Shown here in pieces: positions 17,039 through 26,631 of a stretch of 34,457 bases of DNA; position 1 is the stretch's first letter, and every line of letters begins with the position of its first letter. Source of the stretch: Gammaproteobacteria bacterium (GTDB taxonomy: Bacteria > Pseudomonadota > Gammaproteobacteria > Steroidobacterales > Foliamicaceae); contig JAPPHC010000066.1 of the NCBI GenBank assembly GCA_028821145.1, positions 1-34,457 of the forward strand. The letters are read 5' to 3'. A program made the translations under genes and the position numbers. The notes below the pieces were generated by a model. That model saw nothing but the letters and a program-made list of their open reading frames with translations, did no database searches and was not told the origin of the DNA.

Positions 17039-17896
17039 TTAGCGGAGCCGCGAAAGCAGGCTCTGAAGTTCGTCGAGGCTCTTGTAGCGCACTTCCAGAC
17101 GCCCTCCGCGCTTGCCGTGGCGAATGCGCACGGGAGCTCCCCAGCGCTCGCTCAAGTCGCGCTCCAGGCTGACGACGTTCGGGTCGCGCGGCGCCTGTGT
17201 CTTCGCCGGCCGGCCTTCCGCCTGCGCCAGGCGCTCCGCTTCGCGGACGGTCAGCCCTTTCTCGGCGATCAGCCGCGCCAGCGCGGCCTGCCGGGCCGGA
17301 TTCGCCACAGCCAGCAACGCGCGACCGTGTCCCATTTCCAGCTTGCGCTCGGCCAGCAGCTTCCTGGCCGTATCGCCAAGTTCGAGCAGCCTCAGGTGGT
17401 TGCTGACCGCGGCGCGCGACATGCCGATCGATCTGCCCACGTCCTTGTGGGTGCCGCCCGAAATTTCCAGAATCGCACGCAGCGCGCGGGCCAGTTCCAT
17501 GGCGCTCAGGTCCTCTCGCTGAACGTTTTCGACCAGGGCCGCGAGCGCGGCCTCGGCGTCGGACAGTGCCCGCACGACGGCCGGTACGCTTTCCAGGCCT
17601 GCATGCTGGGCCGCCCGCCAGCGGCGTTCGCCGGCGACAATCTCGTACCGCGCCAGCGAATCACCTCCCCCATCGACAGGTCGCACCAGCACAGGCTGAA
17701 CGACACCCTGGGCCCGTATGGATTCGGCCAACTCGGCAATGCGTTCGGGGGCCATGGCCTGGCGCGGCTGAAAGCGCCCCGGCCGCAGCAGGTCCAGCGG
17801 CAGTTCCCTGAGATCGCGCTCCGCAGCTTGCGGCTCCCGCCGAGGCCCCAGCAAAGCCTCGAGCCCGCGCCCCAGTCCCCGGTTGGGAGTGGCCAT
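17039..17896 (-). CDS. parB: ParB chromosome-partitioning protein
   Basis: ParB binds parS sites, loads CTP, spreads as a clamp and organises the origin region for segregation with ParA. It has 285 residues, a normal length. An N-terminal RGLGRGLEALLG ParA-contact motif is followed by the CTP-binding GERRWRA (89-95) and ENVQRED (123-129) boxes, a helix-turn-helix (about 150-172, THKDVGRSIGMSRAAVSNHLRLL) and a C-terminal dimerisation domain. The ATG at 17896 shares one base with the parA stop (TAATG). It is the last gene of the long minus-strand block and ends 9 bp from the convergent ThDP enzyme gene. Confidence 0.96.
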   Translation of the reverse strand: MATPNRGLGRGLEALLGPRREPQAAERDLRELPLDLLRPGRFQPRQAMAPERIAELAESIRAQGVVQPVLVRPVDGGGDSLARYEIVAGERRWRAAQHAGLESVPAVVRALSDAEAALAALVENVQREDLSAMELARALRAILEISGGTHKDVGRSIGMSRAAVSNHLRLLELGDTARKLLAERKLEMGHGRALLAVANPARQAALARLIAEKGLTVREAERLAQAEGRPAKTQAPRDPNVVSLERDLSERWGAPVRIRHGKRGGRLEVRYKSLDELQSLLSRLR

Positions 17897-18705
17897 TACT
17901 CGGCAAGCCCGCGGCGAATCATTTCGCCGGCGAGGGCCGCGTAGGCCAGCGCCCCGCTGGAGAGCCGGTCATGCTGCAGGACGGAAAGACCGAAGCCGGG
18001 CGCCTCGGCAAGGCGCACGTTGCGCGGAATGATCGTGCGGAACAGTTCGTTGGGAAAATGCTTCTGCAATTGCTCGGACACGTCCCGGGCCAGCCGCGTT
18101 CGGCCATCGTACATGGTGCGGATTATGCCGCTTATCTCCAGGTCGGGATTCGAACGCGCGCACAGCCCGTCGATCACGCCCACCAACGAAGACAGACCCT
18201 CCAGCGCAAAGTACTCGCACTGGATAGGCACCAACACGCCCTCCGCGGCCACGAGGGCGTTCAGCGTGAGGATGTTCAGGCTCGGCGGACAATCGAGCAG
18301 GATCGTCTGATAGTTCGACGCCACTTCCAGCAAGGCCCCGCGCATCTGGAGCTCCCGACCTTGCTCCACTTCCAGCAACTCGACTTCGGCGGCGGTCAGC
18401 CCCGCGGTTGCCGGCACCAGGTCGAACCCGGCCGATTCGATCCTGATCACGCTCTCCGACGCCCGCGCCCGGCCCATCAGGAGTCCGTAGACGGATTCTC
18501 CGATGTCGTCGCGGCCGACGCCGCAGCCGGTGGTGGCGTTGGCTTGCGGGTCGAGATCGACCAGCAACACCTTGCGATCCATTTGCGCAAGGCAGGCGGC
18601 CAGGTTGATGGCCGTAGTGGTCTTGCCCACGCCGCCCTTGCGGTTGGCGATCGCGAAAGTGCGTTTCAGTTGTCCACCCCCAGCGCCTTCGCACCTGTCG
18701 CCCAT
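17896..18705 (-). CDS. parA: ParA/Soj chromosome-partitioning ATPase
   Basis: This nucleoid-binding ParA-type ATPase drives movement of ParB-parS complexes. The deviant Walker A KGGVGKTT lies near the N-terminus, Walker A' is VDLDPQAN and Walker B is LLDCPPSLN. Coordinates use the ATG at 18705 (269 residues), which overlaps rsmG by 40 bp and adds a short unconserved [16 protein letters not shown] at 18669 would give the classical Soj start [13 protein letters not shown] (257 residues). It overlaps the rsmG stop as CTGA, the same geometry as the ATGA overlaps elsewhere here, and has a G-rich stretch just upstream; this may be the true start. It is co-transcribed with rsmG and parB. Confidence 0.93.
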   Translation of the reverse strand: MGDRCEGAGGGQLKRTFAIANRKGGVGKTTTAINLAACLAQMDRKVLLVDLDPQANATTGCGVGRDDIGESVYGLLMGRARASESVIRIESAGFDLVPATAGLTAAEVELLEVEQGRELQMRGALLEVASNYQTILLDCPPSLNILTLNALVAAEGVLVPIQCEYFALEGLSSLVGVIDGLCARSNPDLEISGIIRTMYDGRTRLARDVSEQLQKHFPNELFRTIIPRNVRLAEAPGFGLSVLQHDRLSSGALAYAALAGEMIRRGLAE

Positions 18706-19355
18706 GTAAAGACGGCGACATGACGTTGCGCATCCAGACCCGGCACACGCACCGGCTCGCAGGACCGGCATTCGACCGTCGGCAGGCCACGCAACTGCCG
18801 TCCGGACGGACGGCGGCCGAGCATTGCGACCAGCATCGACCCCCGACGCACAAGGTGATCGGCCAGCCGAACGAGTTGCGGCAGCGGCGCCAATGCGCGC
18901 GCCACGATCGCGCCGGGCGGTTCGGCAGGCCGGTAGCCTTCAAGGCGCTCGCGCACGACGCGCACGTTGACAAGGCCCAGTTCCGAGCAGGCATGGCGTA
19001 GAAAAGCCACCTTCCTGGCGGCCGAGTCCAGCAGCACCCAGGCGCTCTCGGGCCGCAGGAGCGCGAGGACCAGGCCCGGCAGCCCCGCTCCGCTGCCCGC
19101 GTCCAGCTTCGATCCGGAAGGCAGGAAGGGAAGCACCGCCGCGCTGTCCAGCACGTGGCGAACGACGAGTTCGTTGCGGGTCGCGCGGGCCGTCAGTCGA
19201 TACCTGCGGTTCCAGCGGGTCAACATGTCCAGGTACGCGTTCAGCCGATCAAGGTCGACGGCGCCCGCGGGCAGTCCCAGCTCCGCCAGGCCTGTCGCCA
19301 GCCGCTCGGACGGCGCGGCGGGGGTGGGATTCGCGGCGCCCGTGGTCATGGGCAT
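18666..19355 (-). CDS. rsmG: 16S rRNA m7G527 methyltransferase (GidB)
   Basis: RsmG methylates N7 of G527 in 16S rRNA using S-adenosylmethionine. The 229-residue protein shows [12 protein letters not shown] (about 45-56, usually WNxxxNLT), [13 protein letters not shown], and the SAM-binding [11 protein letters not shown] (84-94). An Ala-Thr-rich tail of about 15 residues precedes the conserved fold. A second in-frame ATG two codons downstream is equally possible as the start. The start directly abuts the stop of the upstream ABC ATPase gene (TGA then ATG). In most Gammaproteobacteria rsmG directly follows mnmG; here four opp genes lie between them. Confidence 0.94.
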   Translation of the reverse strand: MPMTTGAANPTPAAPSERLATGLAELGLPAGAVDLDRLNAYLDMLTRWNRRYRLTARATRNELVVRHVLDSAAVLPFLPSGSKLDAGSGAGLPGLVLALLRPESAWVLLDSAARKVAFLRHACSELGLVNVRVVRERLEGYRPAEPPGAIVARALAPLPQLVRLADHLVRRGSMLVAMLGRRPSGRQLRGLPTVECRSCEPVRVPGLDAQRHVAVFTWATGAKALGVDN

Positions 19356-21164
19356 TCATGCCCGCCCGGCCGCGATCGCTTCCGCGCGGTGGCAGGCCAC
19401 CATTCCGTGCGAAAGCCTGCGCAGCTCCGGCGTTTCCTGCCGGCAGCGGTCAACCGCGTAAGTGCAGCGCGCCGAGAACGCGCATCCCGGTGGCGGGTTC
19501 AGCGGCGACGGCGGTTCTCCCTGAAGCAGTTCGCGCTTTCGGGAGCGCTCCACCTGCGGGTCGGGAATCGGCGCGGCTTCGATGAGCGCTCTGGTATAGG
19601 GATGCATGGGCCGGGCGTACAGCTGCCCGCTGTCGGCGATTTCCATCGCCCGGCCCAGGTACATCACCACGACCCGGTGACTTATCTGGCGCACGACCGC
19701 CAGGTCGTGGGCGATGAATATGAGCGCCAGCCCAAGCTCGTCCTGAAGTTCCATCAGCAAGTCCACAATCTGCGCCCGGATGGACACGTCCAGAGCGCTG
19801 ACCGCCTCATCGCAGATCACGACCGCCGGGCCCGGCGCCAGTGCCCGGGCGATCCCGATCCGCTGGCACTGGCCGCCCGAGAACTCGTGCGGATACCGAT
19901 CCAGTTGCCCGTCCTTCAGGCCCACGCGGTTCAATATCCTGACCACCCGCTCGCCGCGCTCGGCCCTGGATAGGTCGGGCCGGCAGGCGCCCAGCGGCTC
20001 GGCGACGATCTGCCGCGCGGTCATGCGCGGATTCAGGGAGGCCAGAGGGTCCTGAAAAACCATTTGCATATTGCGACGCGCAGCCATCCAGGCCTTCTTG
20101 TCGGCGTCCTGCAGATCGCCTCCCAGCAATGTCACGCGCCCGGCGCTGGGCGGAACCAGCCCGATGACCGCACGCGCCAGGGAAGACTTGCCGCAGCCCG
20201 ACTCGCCCACGACGCCCAGCGTTTCCCCGGGCGAAATCGTGAAAGTCCCGGTCGTAACCGCCTTGAGCTTCGGCCTGGGGGCGAACAGCCGCGGGCGATT
20301 CAGGGAATAAACGACGTCCAGGCCCTCGACGTCCAGAACGGGCTCGGCGCCGGCGGCCCTCCTGCCGCGCGGGCGGGCGTCGCGGTCCAGCCGGGGGACG
20401 GCGGCCAGCAGGCGTCGCGTGTAAGGATGCCCGGGGGCGGCATAGACCCGATCCACGCTGCCGCGCTCCTTGCACTCGCCGTCCTGCATGACCAGCACGT
20501 CGTCGCAGAAGCCGGCGACCACGCCGAGATCGTGGGTAATGAAAATGATGGCCGCGTTGAAATCGCGCCTGAGTTCCTGCATCAGCGTAAGTATCTGCGC
20601 CTGCACCGTTACGTCCAGCGCGGTGGTGGGCTCATCGGCAATCAGCAGCGCGGGTGTGCACAGCAACGCCGTGGCGATGGTCACCCGTTGGCGCATGCCG
20701 CCGGACAACTCATGCGGCCAGGATTGAAGACGCTTGCCGGCGTCCGGTATCCGAACCGCCTCCAGCAGCTCCCCGCACCGCCTGAGCGCCTGCCGACGGC
20801 TCATGCCCTCGTGCAGTTCCAGCACCTGCGCCATCTGCACGCCGATCCTCAGATACGGGTTCAGCGAAGTCATGGGGTCCTGGAAGATCATCGCGATGCG
20901 GTTGCCACGAATGCCGCGCAGATCGCGATCGGCCATGCCGATCAGTTCGCGGCCCTCGAACCGGGCGCTTCCCGTACTGCGGCCGTTGTCGGCCAGCAGG
21001 CCCATGAGACTCAGCACCGTCTGGCTCTTGCCCGAACCGGACTCTCCCACGATGCCCAGGGTCCTGCCCGCCTCCAGGTCGAAATCTATCCCTCGCACGG
21101 CATGCACGACGCCGTCCGGCGTGCCGAAATCGACCTTGAGATCGCGGACCGAGATCAGGGACAT
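19356..21164 (-). CDS. Oligopeptide ABC transporter, fused double ATPase (OppD-OppF type)
   Basis: This single 602-residue protein carries two complete ABC ATPase domains that power peptide import. Domain 1 has Walker A GESGSGKS (40-47), signature LSGGMRQR (153-160) and Walker B LLIADEPT. Domain 2 has Walker A GESGCGKS (320-327), signature FSGGQCQR (428-435) and Walker [13 protein letters not shown]. The C-terminus has the oligopeptide-transporter extension with a Cys cluster ([17 protein letters not shown]). In E. coli OppD and OppF are separate, whereas GsiA and YejF are fused like this one. The stop of oppC immediately precedes its ATG and its own stop immediately precedes rsmG, so it sits in a continuous operon. 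Confidence 0.94.
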   Translation of the reverse strand: MSLISVRDLKVDFGTPDGVVHAVRGIDFDLEAGRTLGIVGESGSGKSQTVLSLMGLLADNGRSTGSARFEGRELIGMADRDLRGIRGNRIAMIFQDPMTSLNPYLRIGVQMAQVLELHEGMSRRQALRRCGELLEAVRIPDAGKRLQSWPHELSGGMRQRVTIATALLCTPALLIADEPTTALDVTVQAQILTLMQELRRDFNAAIIFITHDLGVVAGFCDDVLVMQDGECKERGSVDRVYAAPGHPYTRRLLAAVPRLDRDARPRGRRAAGAEPVLDVEGLDVVYSLNRPRLFAPRPKLKAVTTGTFTISPGETLGVVGESGCGKSSLARAVIGLVPPSAGRVTLLGGDLQDADKKAWMAARRNMQMVFQDPLASLNPRMTARQIVAEPLGACRPDLSRAERGERVVRILNRVGLKDGQLDRYPHEFSGGQCQRIGIARALAPGPAVVICDEAVSALDVSIRAQIVDLLMELQDELGLALIFIAHDLAVVRQISHRVVVMYLGRAMEIADSGQLYARPMHPYTRALIEAAPIPDPQVERSRKRELLQGEPPSPLNPPPGCAFSARCTYAVDRCRQETPELRRLSHGMVACHRAEAIAAGRA

Positions 21165-22067
21165 TCAGGCGCTCCTGTCGCGCGGGTCCAGCGCGTCGCG
21201 CAGCCCGTCGCCGATGAAATTGCAGCAGAACAGCGTGGCGGCCAGGAACCCGGCAGGAAAGATCAGCGTCCAGGGAGCGTTTTCGAGTTCCTTGGCCCCT
21301 TCGTTCACCAGCGCTCCCCAGGACGTCATCGGTTCCTGCACGCCCAGCCCCAGGAAACTCAGGAAAGACTCCACCAGGATCACCTGCGGGATCGTGAGCG
21401 TTACGTACACGACCACCACGCCGAACAGATTGGGGACGATGTGCCGCCGGATGATCCGGGGCGTGGACACGCCGGCCGCCTGGGCGGCCTCGACGAATTC
21501 GCGGCGCTTGATGCTCAGGGTCTGGCCGCGCACGATGCGCGCCATGTCCAGCCAGTTAATGGCGCCGATGGCCACGAAGATCAGCGCGATGTTGCGTCCG
21601 AACAGCACCATCAGCAGGATCACCAGGAACATGAAGGGCATCGCATAGAGGATGTCCACGATGCGCATCATCACCTGGTCCGTCCTTCCTCCCAGGTAGC
21701 CCGCCAGCGCGCCGTAGCTGATGCCGATGACGAGGCTCACCGCCGTCGCCACCAGGCCCACCATCAGCGAGATGCGGCCTCCGACCAGCGTGCGCACGAA
21801 CAGGTCCCTGCCGAGATCGTCGGTGCCGAACAGATGCCAGCCCTCCAGCGAGGGGGGGACCGATACGTAGTCCCAGTCGAGATAATCGAATTCCACGGGC
21901 GTCAGGGCCGGACCGAAGACACACAGGACTGCCACGACAGCCAGGATCGCCGCGGCGGTCATCGCGGCCCGGTTGCGGCGCAAGGCCCTCCATGCGTCGC
22001 TCCACAAGCCGCGGCCGCCACCCGCCGCCTGCCGGATCGCCGCACGGTTTGGACTGGTCTTCCTCAC
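21165..22067 (-). CDS. oppC: Oligopeptide ABC transporter permease OppC
   Basis: This is the inner-membrane permease partner of OppB. The 300-residue protein has an N-terminal cytoplasmic tail, a first membrane segment AAILAVVAVLCVFGPAL, the conserved HLFGTDDLGRDLFVR block, five further hydrophobic segments and the EAA-loop region EAAQAAGVSTPRIIRRHIVPN that contacts the ATPase. It ends DALDPRDR, typical of OppC. The start is a GTG at 22067 with no strong ribosome-binding site. It lies 20 bp downstream of oppB. Confidence 0.94.
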   Translation of the reverse strand: MRKTSPNRAAIRQAAGGGRGLWSDAWRALRRNRAAMTAAAILAVVAVLCVFGPALTPVEFDYLDWDYVSVPPSLEGWHLFGTDDLGRDLFVRTLVGGRISLMVGLVATAVSLVIGISYGALAGYLGGRTDQVMMRIVDILYAMPFMFLVILLMVLFGRNIALIFVAIGAINWLDMARIVRGQTLSIKRREFVEAAQAAGVSTPRIIRRHIVPNLFGVVVVYVTLTIPQVILVESFLSFLGLGVQEPMTSWGALVNEGAKELENAPWTLIFPAGFLAATLFCCNFIGDGLRDALDPRDRSA

Positions 22068-22087
22068 GACTTGGCGCTCACGACCTG

Positions 22088-23026
22088 TCAGTTACGTTGA
22101 CGGACCCTTGGGTCAAGCAGGCCATAGCAGATGTCCACGAGGAAGTTGAACAGGATGATCAGCACTCCGTAGAAAACGACGACGCCCATGACCAGGGTGT
22201 AGTCCCGGTTGAGCGCGCCCTGCACGAAATGGCGACCCAGGCCGGGTACGCCGAAGATCTGCTCGACCACCACCGAGCCCGTGATGACGGCCGCCGTCGC
22301 GGGGCCCAGATACGAAAGCACCGGCAGCAGCCCGGGCTTGAGCGCATGCCGCAGCAGGATGGTGGACTGCGCCAGACCCTGTGCGCGCGCCATGCGGATG
22401 AAATTGCTGCGCAGCACCTCGATCATGCTGCCGCGTGTAAGCCGGGCGATATAGGCGATCTGCGGCAACGCCAGGGCGATGACCGGCATCACCATGTTGG
22501 GCAGCCGGGCAAGCAACCCCTCGGTGGGCCAGCCGCCCGCCGGTAACCAGTCGAGGTGCACCGCGAATGCCAGGATCAACAGCGGTCCGACCACGAAGTT
22601 GGGGATCGAGATCCCCGTCATGCTGGCGGCCATCACCGCGTGGTCTGACGGGCGGTTCTGTCGCAACGCCGCCCAGCCCCCGGCCGTCACGCCAACCAGC
22701 AGGGCCAGCAGCATGGCGCAGGCCCCGAGCTGCAGCGATACCGGAAACCCTTCGCGGATCAGTTCGGTCACGCTGCGGTCGATGTACTGGAAGGAGGGGC
22801 CGAAGTCGCCCTGCGCCAGCCCCTGGAGGTAGCGGTAGAGCTGCTGATACAGCGGCTCGTCGAGATGATAGGCCGCGCGGATCTTGGCCTCGATTTCCGG
22901 ATGAAGCGTTTTCTCGGTGTCGAACGGGCCGCCGGGCGCGGCGCGAATCATGAAGAACGCCAGTGCGATGAGGATCAGCAGCGTAGGGATCGCCGCGAAG
23001 ACCCGCCTTAAGGCGTAACGGAACAT
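22088..23026 (-). CDS. oppB: Oligopeptide ABC transporter permease OppB
   Basis: This inner-membrane permease of 312 residues is strongly like enterobacterial OppB. It has an N-terminal membrane anchor YALRRVFAAIPTLLILIALAFF, then RAAPGGPFDTEK, YHLDEPLYQQ and GDFGPSFQYIDRSV. Later come SMTGISIPNFVVGPLL, the EAA loop (MARAQGLAQSTILLRHALKPG) and the ending LLDPRVR. It forms the membrane channel with OppC and is energised by the fused ATPase. Its start lies 36 bp after the oppA stop. Confidence 0.95.
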   Translation of the reverse strand: MFRYALRRVFAAIPTLLILIALAFFMIRAAPGGPFDTEKTLHPEIEAKIRAAYHLDEPLYQQLYRYLQGLAQGDFGPSFQYIDRSVTELIREGFPVSLQLGACAMLLALLVGVTAGGWAALRQNRPSDHAVMAASMTGISIPNFVVGPLLILAFAVHLDWLPAGGWPTEGLLARLPNMVMPVIALALPQIAYIARLTRGSMIEVLRSNFIRMARAQGLAQSTILLRHALKPGLLPVLSYLGPATAAVITGSVVVEQIFGVPGLGRHFVQGALNRDYTLVMGVVVFYGVLIILFNFLVDICYGLLDPRVRQRN

Positions 23027-23062
23027 CCGCGCATCATAACGGCCGGAACACCGCGCCGCCTG

Positions 23063-24700
23063 CTAGTGCTTCAGGATACGGAGGTGCCGGGTGTAGATGT
23101 GGTCCATGATGTTGCCTTCGTAGCCCTCGACCCACGGCTTGACCATCCGCTTGGTGACATAGAAATACAGCGGCATCAGGGGGTGGTCGGCAAGCAGGAC
23201 CCGCTCGGCCTCCTGCAGGTACCGCGCCCGTAGCGCCACGTCCGGTTCGGCCGACGCGGCGGCCAGCAGGGCATCGTAGCGTGGGCTGTCGTAACCGAAA
23301 TCGTTCTGCTCGTTGGTGGACTCGAGAAGTTGCGCGAAGGTGTAGGCGTCCTCATAGTCGCCGATCCATCCGGCGCGGTAGATCTGCGTGTCTTCCTTGC
23401 GCTTGCGCGTTTCCAGGAAGACCTTCCACTCCTGATTGGCCAGCGAAGCTTCCACGCCCAGCACCTGCTTCCACATGAAGGCCAGCGCGATAGCGACGCG
23501 CTTGTGGTTGTCGGAGGTGTTGTAAAGGACCTCCACCTGCAAGGGGTTCTCGGCCGAGTAACCGGCCTCGGCATAAAGGCGTCTGGCTTCCGCCTCGCGT
23601 TGTGCCTGGGTCCATCCGGCTTCCTCCGGCACCTGCTGCTCGTAGCCGCGCACCGGAGGGACCCAGCTGTAGGCGGGCAATTCGCCGGCGCCGCTTACGA
23701 CGTACGCGATGATGTCGCGATCTACCGCCAGCGACAACGCACGCCGCAAGCCTGGCCGGCCGACGAAAGGGGGTTGCGTTGTATTGAAGCCGAAATAGTA
23801 GGTGCCCAGGTAGGGCGTGACACGGAATTCGTCGGCCAGATTCTGCCGGATCCATTTGAGCTGCTTTTGCGGGATCGTGCTGGTGATGTCCAGCTCGTCG
23901 GCGCGATAGCGCTTGAGTTCGGCGTCCTGATTCTCGATGGCGTAGTAACGCACCTCGTCGATCGTGGTGTTGTCGTCGTCCCAGTACTGCGGATTGCGGG
24001 CGAGATGAATGTGCGATTGCACCACCCATGCCTCCAGGCGATAGGCGCCGTTGCCCACGTGCGTTTCGACCCGCGACCAGTTCGTCCCGTTCGTTTCCAC
24101 AACGCCCCGATGCACCGCATAGCAGGTCGAATGGGTGAGCAGCCCCAGCAGGTAGGGCGTGGGCGTTTCAAGTTGAATCACGAAAGTGCGCTCGTCAACC
24201 GCCTCGACGCCCAGCGCTTCCGGGGGCAGCTCGCCCGCGATCACCGCCCGGGCGTTGCGGATCGGCGCCAGCACGCTGGAGTAGCGCGAAAGCGTATTCG
24301 GGTCCGCGCTGCGGCGCAGACCGTACTCGAAATCGAAGGCGGTCACCGGATCGCCATTGCTCCAGCGACCGTCCGGGCGTATGGTGAATGTGTAGGTCAG
24401 ACCGTCAGCTGATATCTCCCAGGACTCGGCGGCCCCGGGTATCAGCTCGCCGTTGGGGGCCTCGGCCACAAGCCCCTCGAACAGGTCGCGCAGAATGTTG
24501 GATGACGGCACCCCTTCGGCGCGGTGCGGGTCCAGCGATTGAGGCTCGGTTCCGTTGCCACGGTGCAGGACCTGGACTTCCGCCAGTTCCTGACCCGTTT
24601 CTCCACCGATCGGGCCGTAGCTGACCGGCGCCTGTTCCTGGCCGCCGCCGCAGCCTCCGAGCGCGAGCGTGCTCGCCAATAGGATACTTTTCAGGCGCAT
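23063..24700 (-). CDS. oppA: Oligopeptide-binding lipoprotein OppA (SBP family 5)
   Basis: This 545-residue solute-binding protein captures peptides for the OppBC channel. It begins with a lipoprotein signal ([17 protein letters not shown]), giving a lipidated Cys17, so it is membrane-anchored rather than freely soluble as E. coli OppA is. Family landmarks are [63 protein letters not shown] and [11 protein letters not shown]. The ATG at 24700 lies inside the 3' end of mnmG (10-bp overlap), so translation of oppA is probably coupled to mnmG. The likely substrates are oligopeptides, although family 5 proteins also bind nickel, heme and murein peptides. Confidence 0.93.
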   Translation of the reverse strand: MRLKSILLASTLALGGCGGGQEQAPVSYGPIGGETGQELAEVQVLHRGNGTEPQSLDPHRAEGVPSSNILRDLFEGLVAEAPNGELIPGAAESWEISADGLTYTFTIRPDGRWSNGDPVTAFDFEYGLRRSADPNTLSRYSSVLAPIRNARAVIAGELPPEALGVEAVDERTFVIQLETPTPYLLGLLTHSTCYAVHRGVVETNGTNWSRVETHVGNGAYRLEAWVVQSHIHLARNPQYWDDDNTTIDEVRYYAIENQDAELKRYRADELDITSTIPQKQLKWIRQNLADEFRVTPYLGTYYFGFNTTQPPFVGRPGLRRALSLAVDRDIIAYVVSGAGELPAYSWVPPVRGYEQQVPEEAGWTQAQREAEARRLYAEAGYSAENPLQVEVLYNTSDNHKRVAIALAFMWKQVLGVEASLANQEWKVFLETRKRKEDTQIYRAGWIGDYEDAYTFAQLLESTNEQNDFGYDSPRYDALLAAASAEPDVALRARYLQEAERVLLADHPLMPLYFYVTKRMVKPWVEGYEGNIMDHIYTRHLRILKH

Positions 24701-26562
24701 TGCAACTCCCGCTTCTTCAGGTGGACCAGTAACTGCGAAACCGCGGCGGGCGTCATCCCGGGGATGCGTTCGGCCTGACCGATGGTGCCCGGGCGGGCCA
24801 GGGCGAGCTTCTCGCGAACTTCATTGGACAGGCCCCGCACCATCGCGTAGTCCAGTTCCGCGGGCAGCGGCGTTCCTCTCATCCGGCGGTTGCGCCTGAT
24901 TTCCGCTCCCTGGCGCTTGAGATAGCCGGCGTAGCGGACCTCGATCTCCACTGCCTCTTCCACCTGCCGCATCAGTTCCGGCCACTCGCCGTCACCGGCG
25001 GCGCGCCGACCCACGCGCGGCAAGGCGGTCACGCGCCGGTAATCCCATTCGGGGCGGCGAAGCAGCGCAAGCGCGTTGCCGGCGGTGCTCGCGTCGCCGC
25101 CGGGGGCCGGCGCCGTGCAATGCTCAAGCCGGTCCCGTTCCTTCTCGATCGCCTCCTGCTTGAGATTGAAGGCCTTCCACCGTTCCTCCCCGACCAGCCC
25201 CAGGCGCCTGCCCTCGGGGGTCAGGCGGGCGTCGGCGTTGTCTTCGCGCAACCGCAGACGGTACTCGGCCCGGCTGGTGAACATCCGGTACGGCTCGGTG
25301 ACGCCGCGAGTCACCAGGTCGTCCACGAGCACGCCCATGTAGGCCTCCTCTCGCCCGGGCGTGAAGCCCGGTTCGCCGCGCCCGGCCAGCACCGCGTTGA
25401 TCCCGGCCAGCAGGCCCTGCGCAGCGGCCTCTTCGTAGCCGGTGGTGCCGTTGATCTGTCCGGCGAAATAGAGTCCCGCCAAGGCTTGCGTCTGCAGGTC
25501 GGCGCCCAGTTCCCGCGGATCGAAATAATCGTACTCGATCGCGTAGCCGGGCCGGGTCATGCGGGCCCGCTCGAATCCCGGAATCGTGGCCAGAAACTCA
25601 AGCTGTACGTCCGCCGGAAGGCTGGTGGATATGCCGTTGGGATAGACCTCCGCGGTGGTCAGCCCCTCCGGTTCAACGAAAATCTGGTGCGACCCGCGAT
25701 CCGCGAAGCGCACGACCTTGTCCTCCAGCGAGGGGCAATAGCGGGGGCCAACGCCCTCTATGGCGCCGCTGTACATCGGAGACTGGTCCAGCCTGGCCCG
25801 AACGATGTCGTGGGTGGCTTCGGTGGTGCGGGTGAGGTGGCATTCCACCTGCCGCGGGTGTTGCCCAAGGCGGCCCATGAACGAGAACACCGGCCTGGGC
25901 GTGTCCCCGGGCTGCCTCCGCATGACCGAGAAATCGATTGTGCTGCCGTCCAGCCGGGGCGGCGTTCCGGTCTTCAGCCTCCCCACCGGCAATTCGAGCT
26001 CCCTCAATCGCCGGGCCAGGCGGTTCGCCGGCGGGTCTCCGGCCCGGCCGGCGGCATGACGCTCGCTGCCCACGTGGATCTGTCCGCCCAGGAAGGTCCC
26101 GACCGTCAGCACCACGGCCCCGGCGCGGAACTCCTGTCCCGTGCGGGTCCTGACCCCGGCCATGCGGTGCCGTTCGATCACCAGGTCGTCGACGCTGTCC
26201 TGGAACAGCGTCAGTCCACGGGCCGATTCCAGCCCTTTGCGTATGGCCGCCTTGTACAGCAAGCGGTCGGCCTGCGCCCGGGTTGCGCGCACCGCCGGTC
26301 CCTTGCTGGCGTTGAGCCGGCGGAAATGGATTCCGGCGCGATCGGCCGCCGTCGCAATGGCTCCGCCAAGCGCGTCGATCTCGCGCGCCAGGTGGCCCTT
26401 GCCGACGCCGCCGATTGCCGGATTGCAGCTCATCTGCCCGAGCGTGTCCAGGCTGTGCGTAATCAGCAGAACGCGCGCTCCCATGCGTGAGCCCGCCAGC
26501 GCCGCTTCGGTGCCGGCGTGACCGCCACCCACAACGATTACATCAAATTCCGCCTGGCTCAT
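24691..26562 (-). CDS. mnmG: tRNA U34 carboxymethylaminomethyl modification enzyme MnmG (GidA)
   Basis: MnmG is the FAD-dependent partner of MnmE. Together they install cmnm5 (or nm5) on the wobble uridine of several tRNAs. The protein has 623 residues, a normal length. It has the FAD-binding [17 protein letters not shown] near the N-terminus, then [65 protein letters not shown] and a C-terminal helical MnmE-binding domain. The ATG at 26562 ([14 protein letters not shown]) is preferred over an in-frame start eight codons earlier. Its 3' end overlaps oppA; 69 bp separate it from mnmE. Confidence 0.97.
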   Translation of the reverse strand: MSQAEFDVIVVGGGHAGTEAALAGSRMGARVLLITHSLDTLGQMSCNPAIGGVGKGHLAREIDALGGAIATAADRAGIHFRRLNASKGPAVRATRAQADRLLYKAAIRKGLESARGLTLFQDSVDDLVIERHRMAGVRTRTGQEFRAGAVVLTVGTFLGGQIHVGSERHAAGRAGDPPANRLARRLRELELPVGRLKTGTPPRLDGSTIDFSVMRRQPGDTPRPVFSFMGRLGQHPRQVECHLTRTTEATHDIVRARLDQSPMYSGAIEGVGPRYCPSLEDKVVRFADRGSHQIFVEPEGLTTAEVYPNGISTSLPADVQLEFLATIPGFERARMTRPGYAIEYDYFDPRELGADLQTQALAGLYFAGQINGTTGYEEAAAQGLLAGINAVLAGRGEPGFTPGREEAYMGVLVDDLVTRGVTEPYRMFTSRAEYRLRLREDNADARLTPEGRRLGLVGEERWKAFNLKQEAIEKERDRLEHCTAPAPGGDASTAGNALALLRRPEWDYRRVTALPRVGRRAAGDGEWPELMRQVEEAVEIEVRYAGYLKRQGAEIRRNRRMRGTPLPAELDYAMVRGLSNEVREKLALARPGTIGQAERIPGMTPAAVSQLLVHLKKRELQCA

Positions 26563-26631
26563 CGATCCGGTTGCCAATTCCCGCAAGGCGCGGTCTTGCT
26601 CGAGGCCGACCCTGCGTCAGCCGGCAGGATT

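Noticed and set aside
20064-22100. 678-codon antisense frame opposite the Opp ATPase and OppC
   Set aside because: It crosses two well-supported genes and encodes a low-complexity Gln/His/Arg-rich product.
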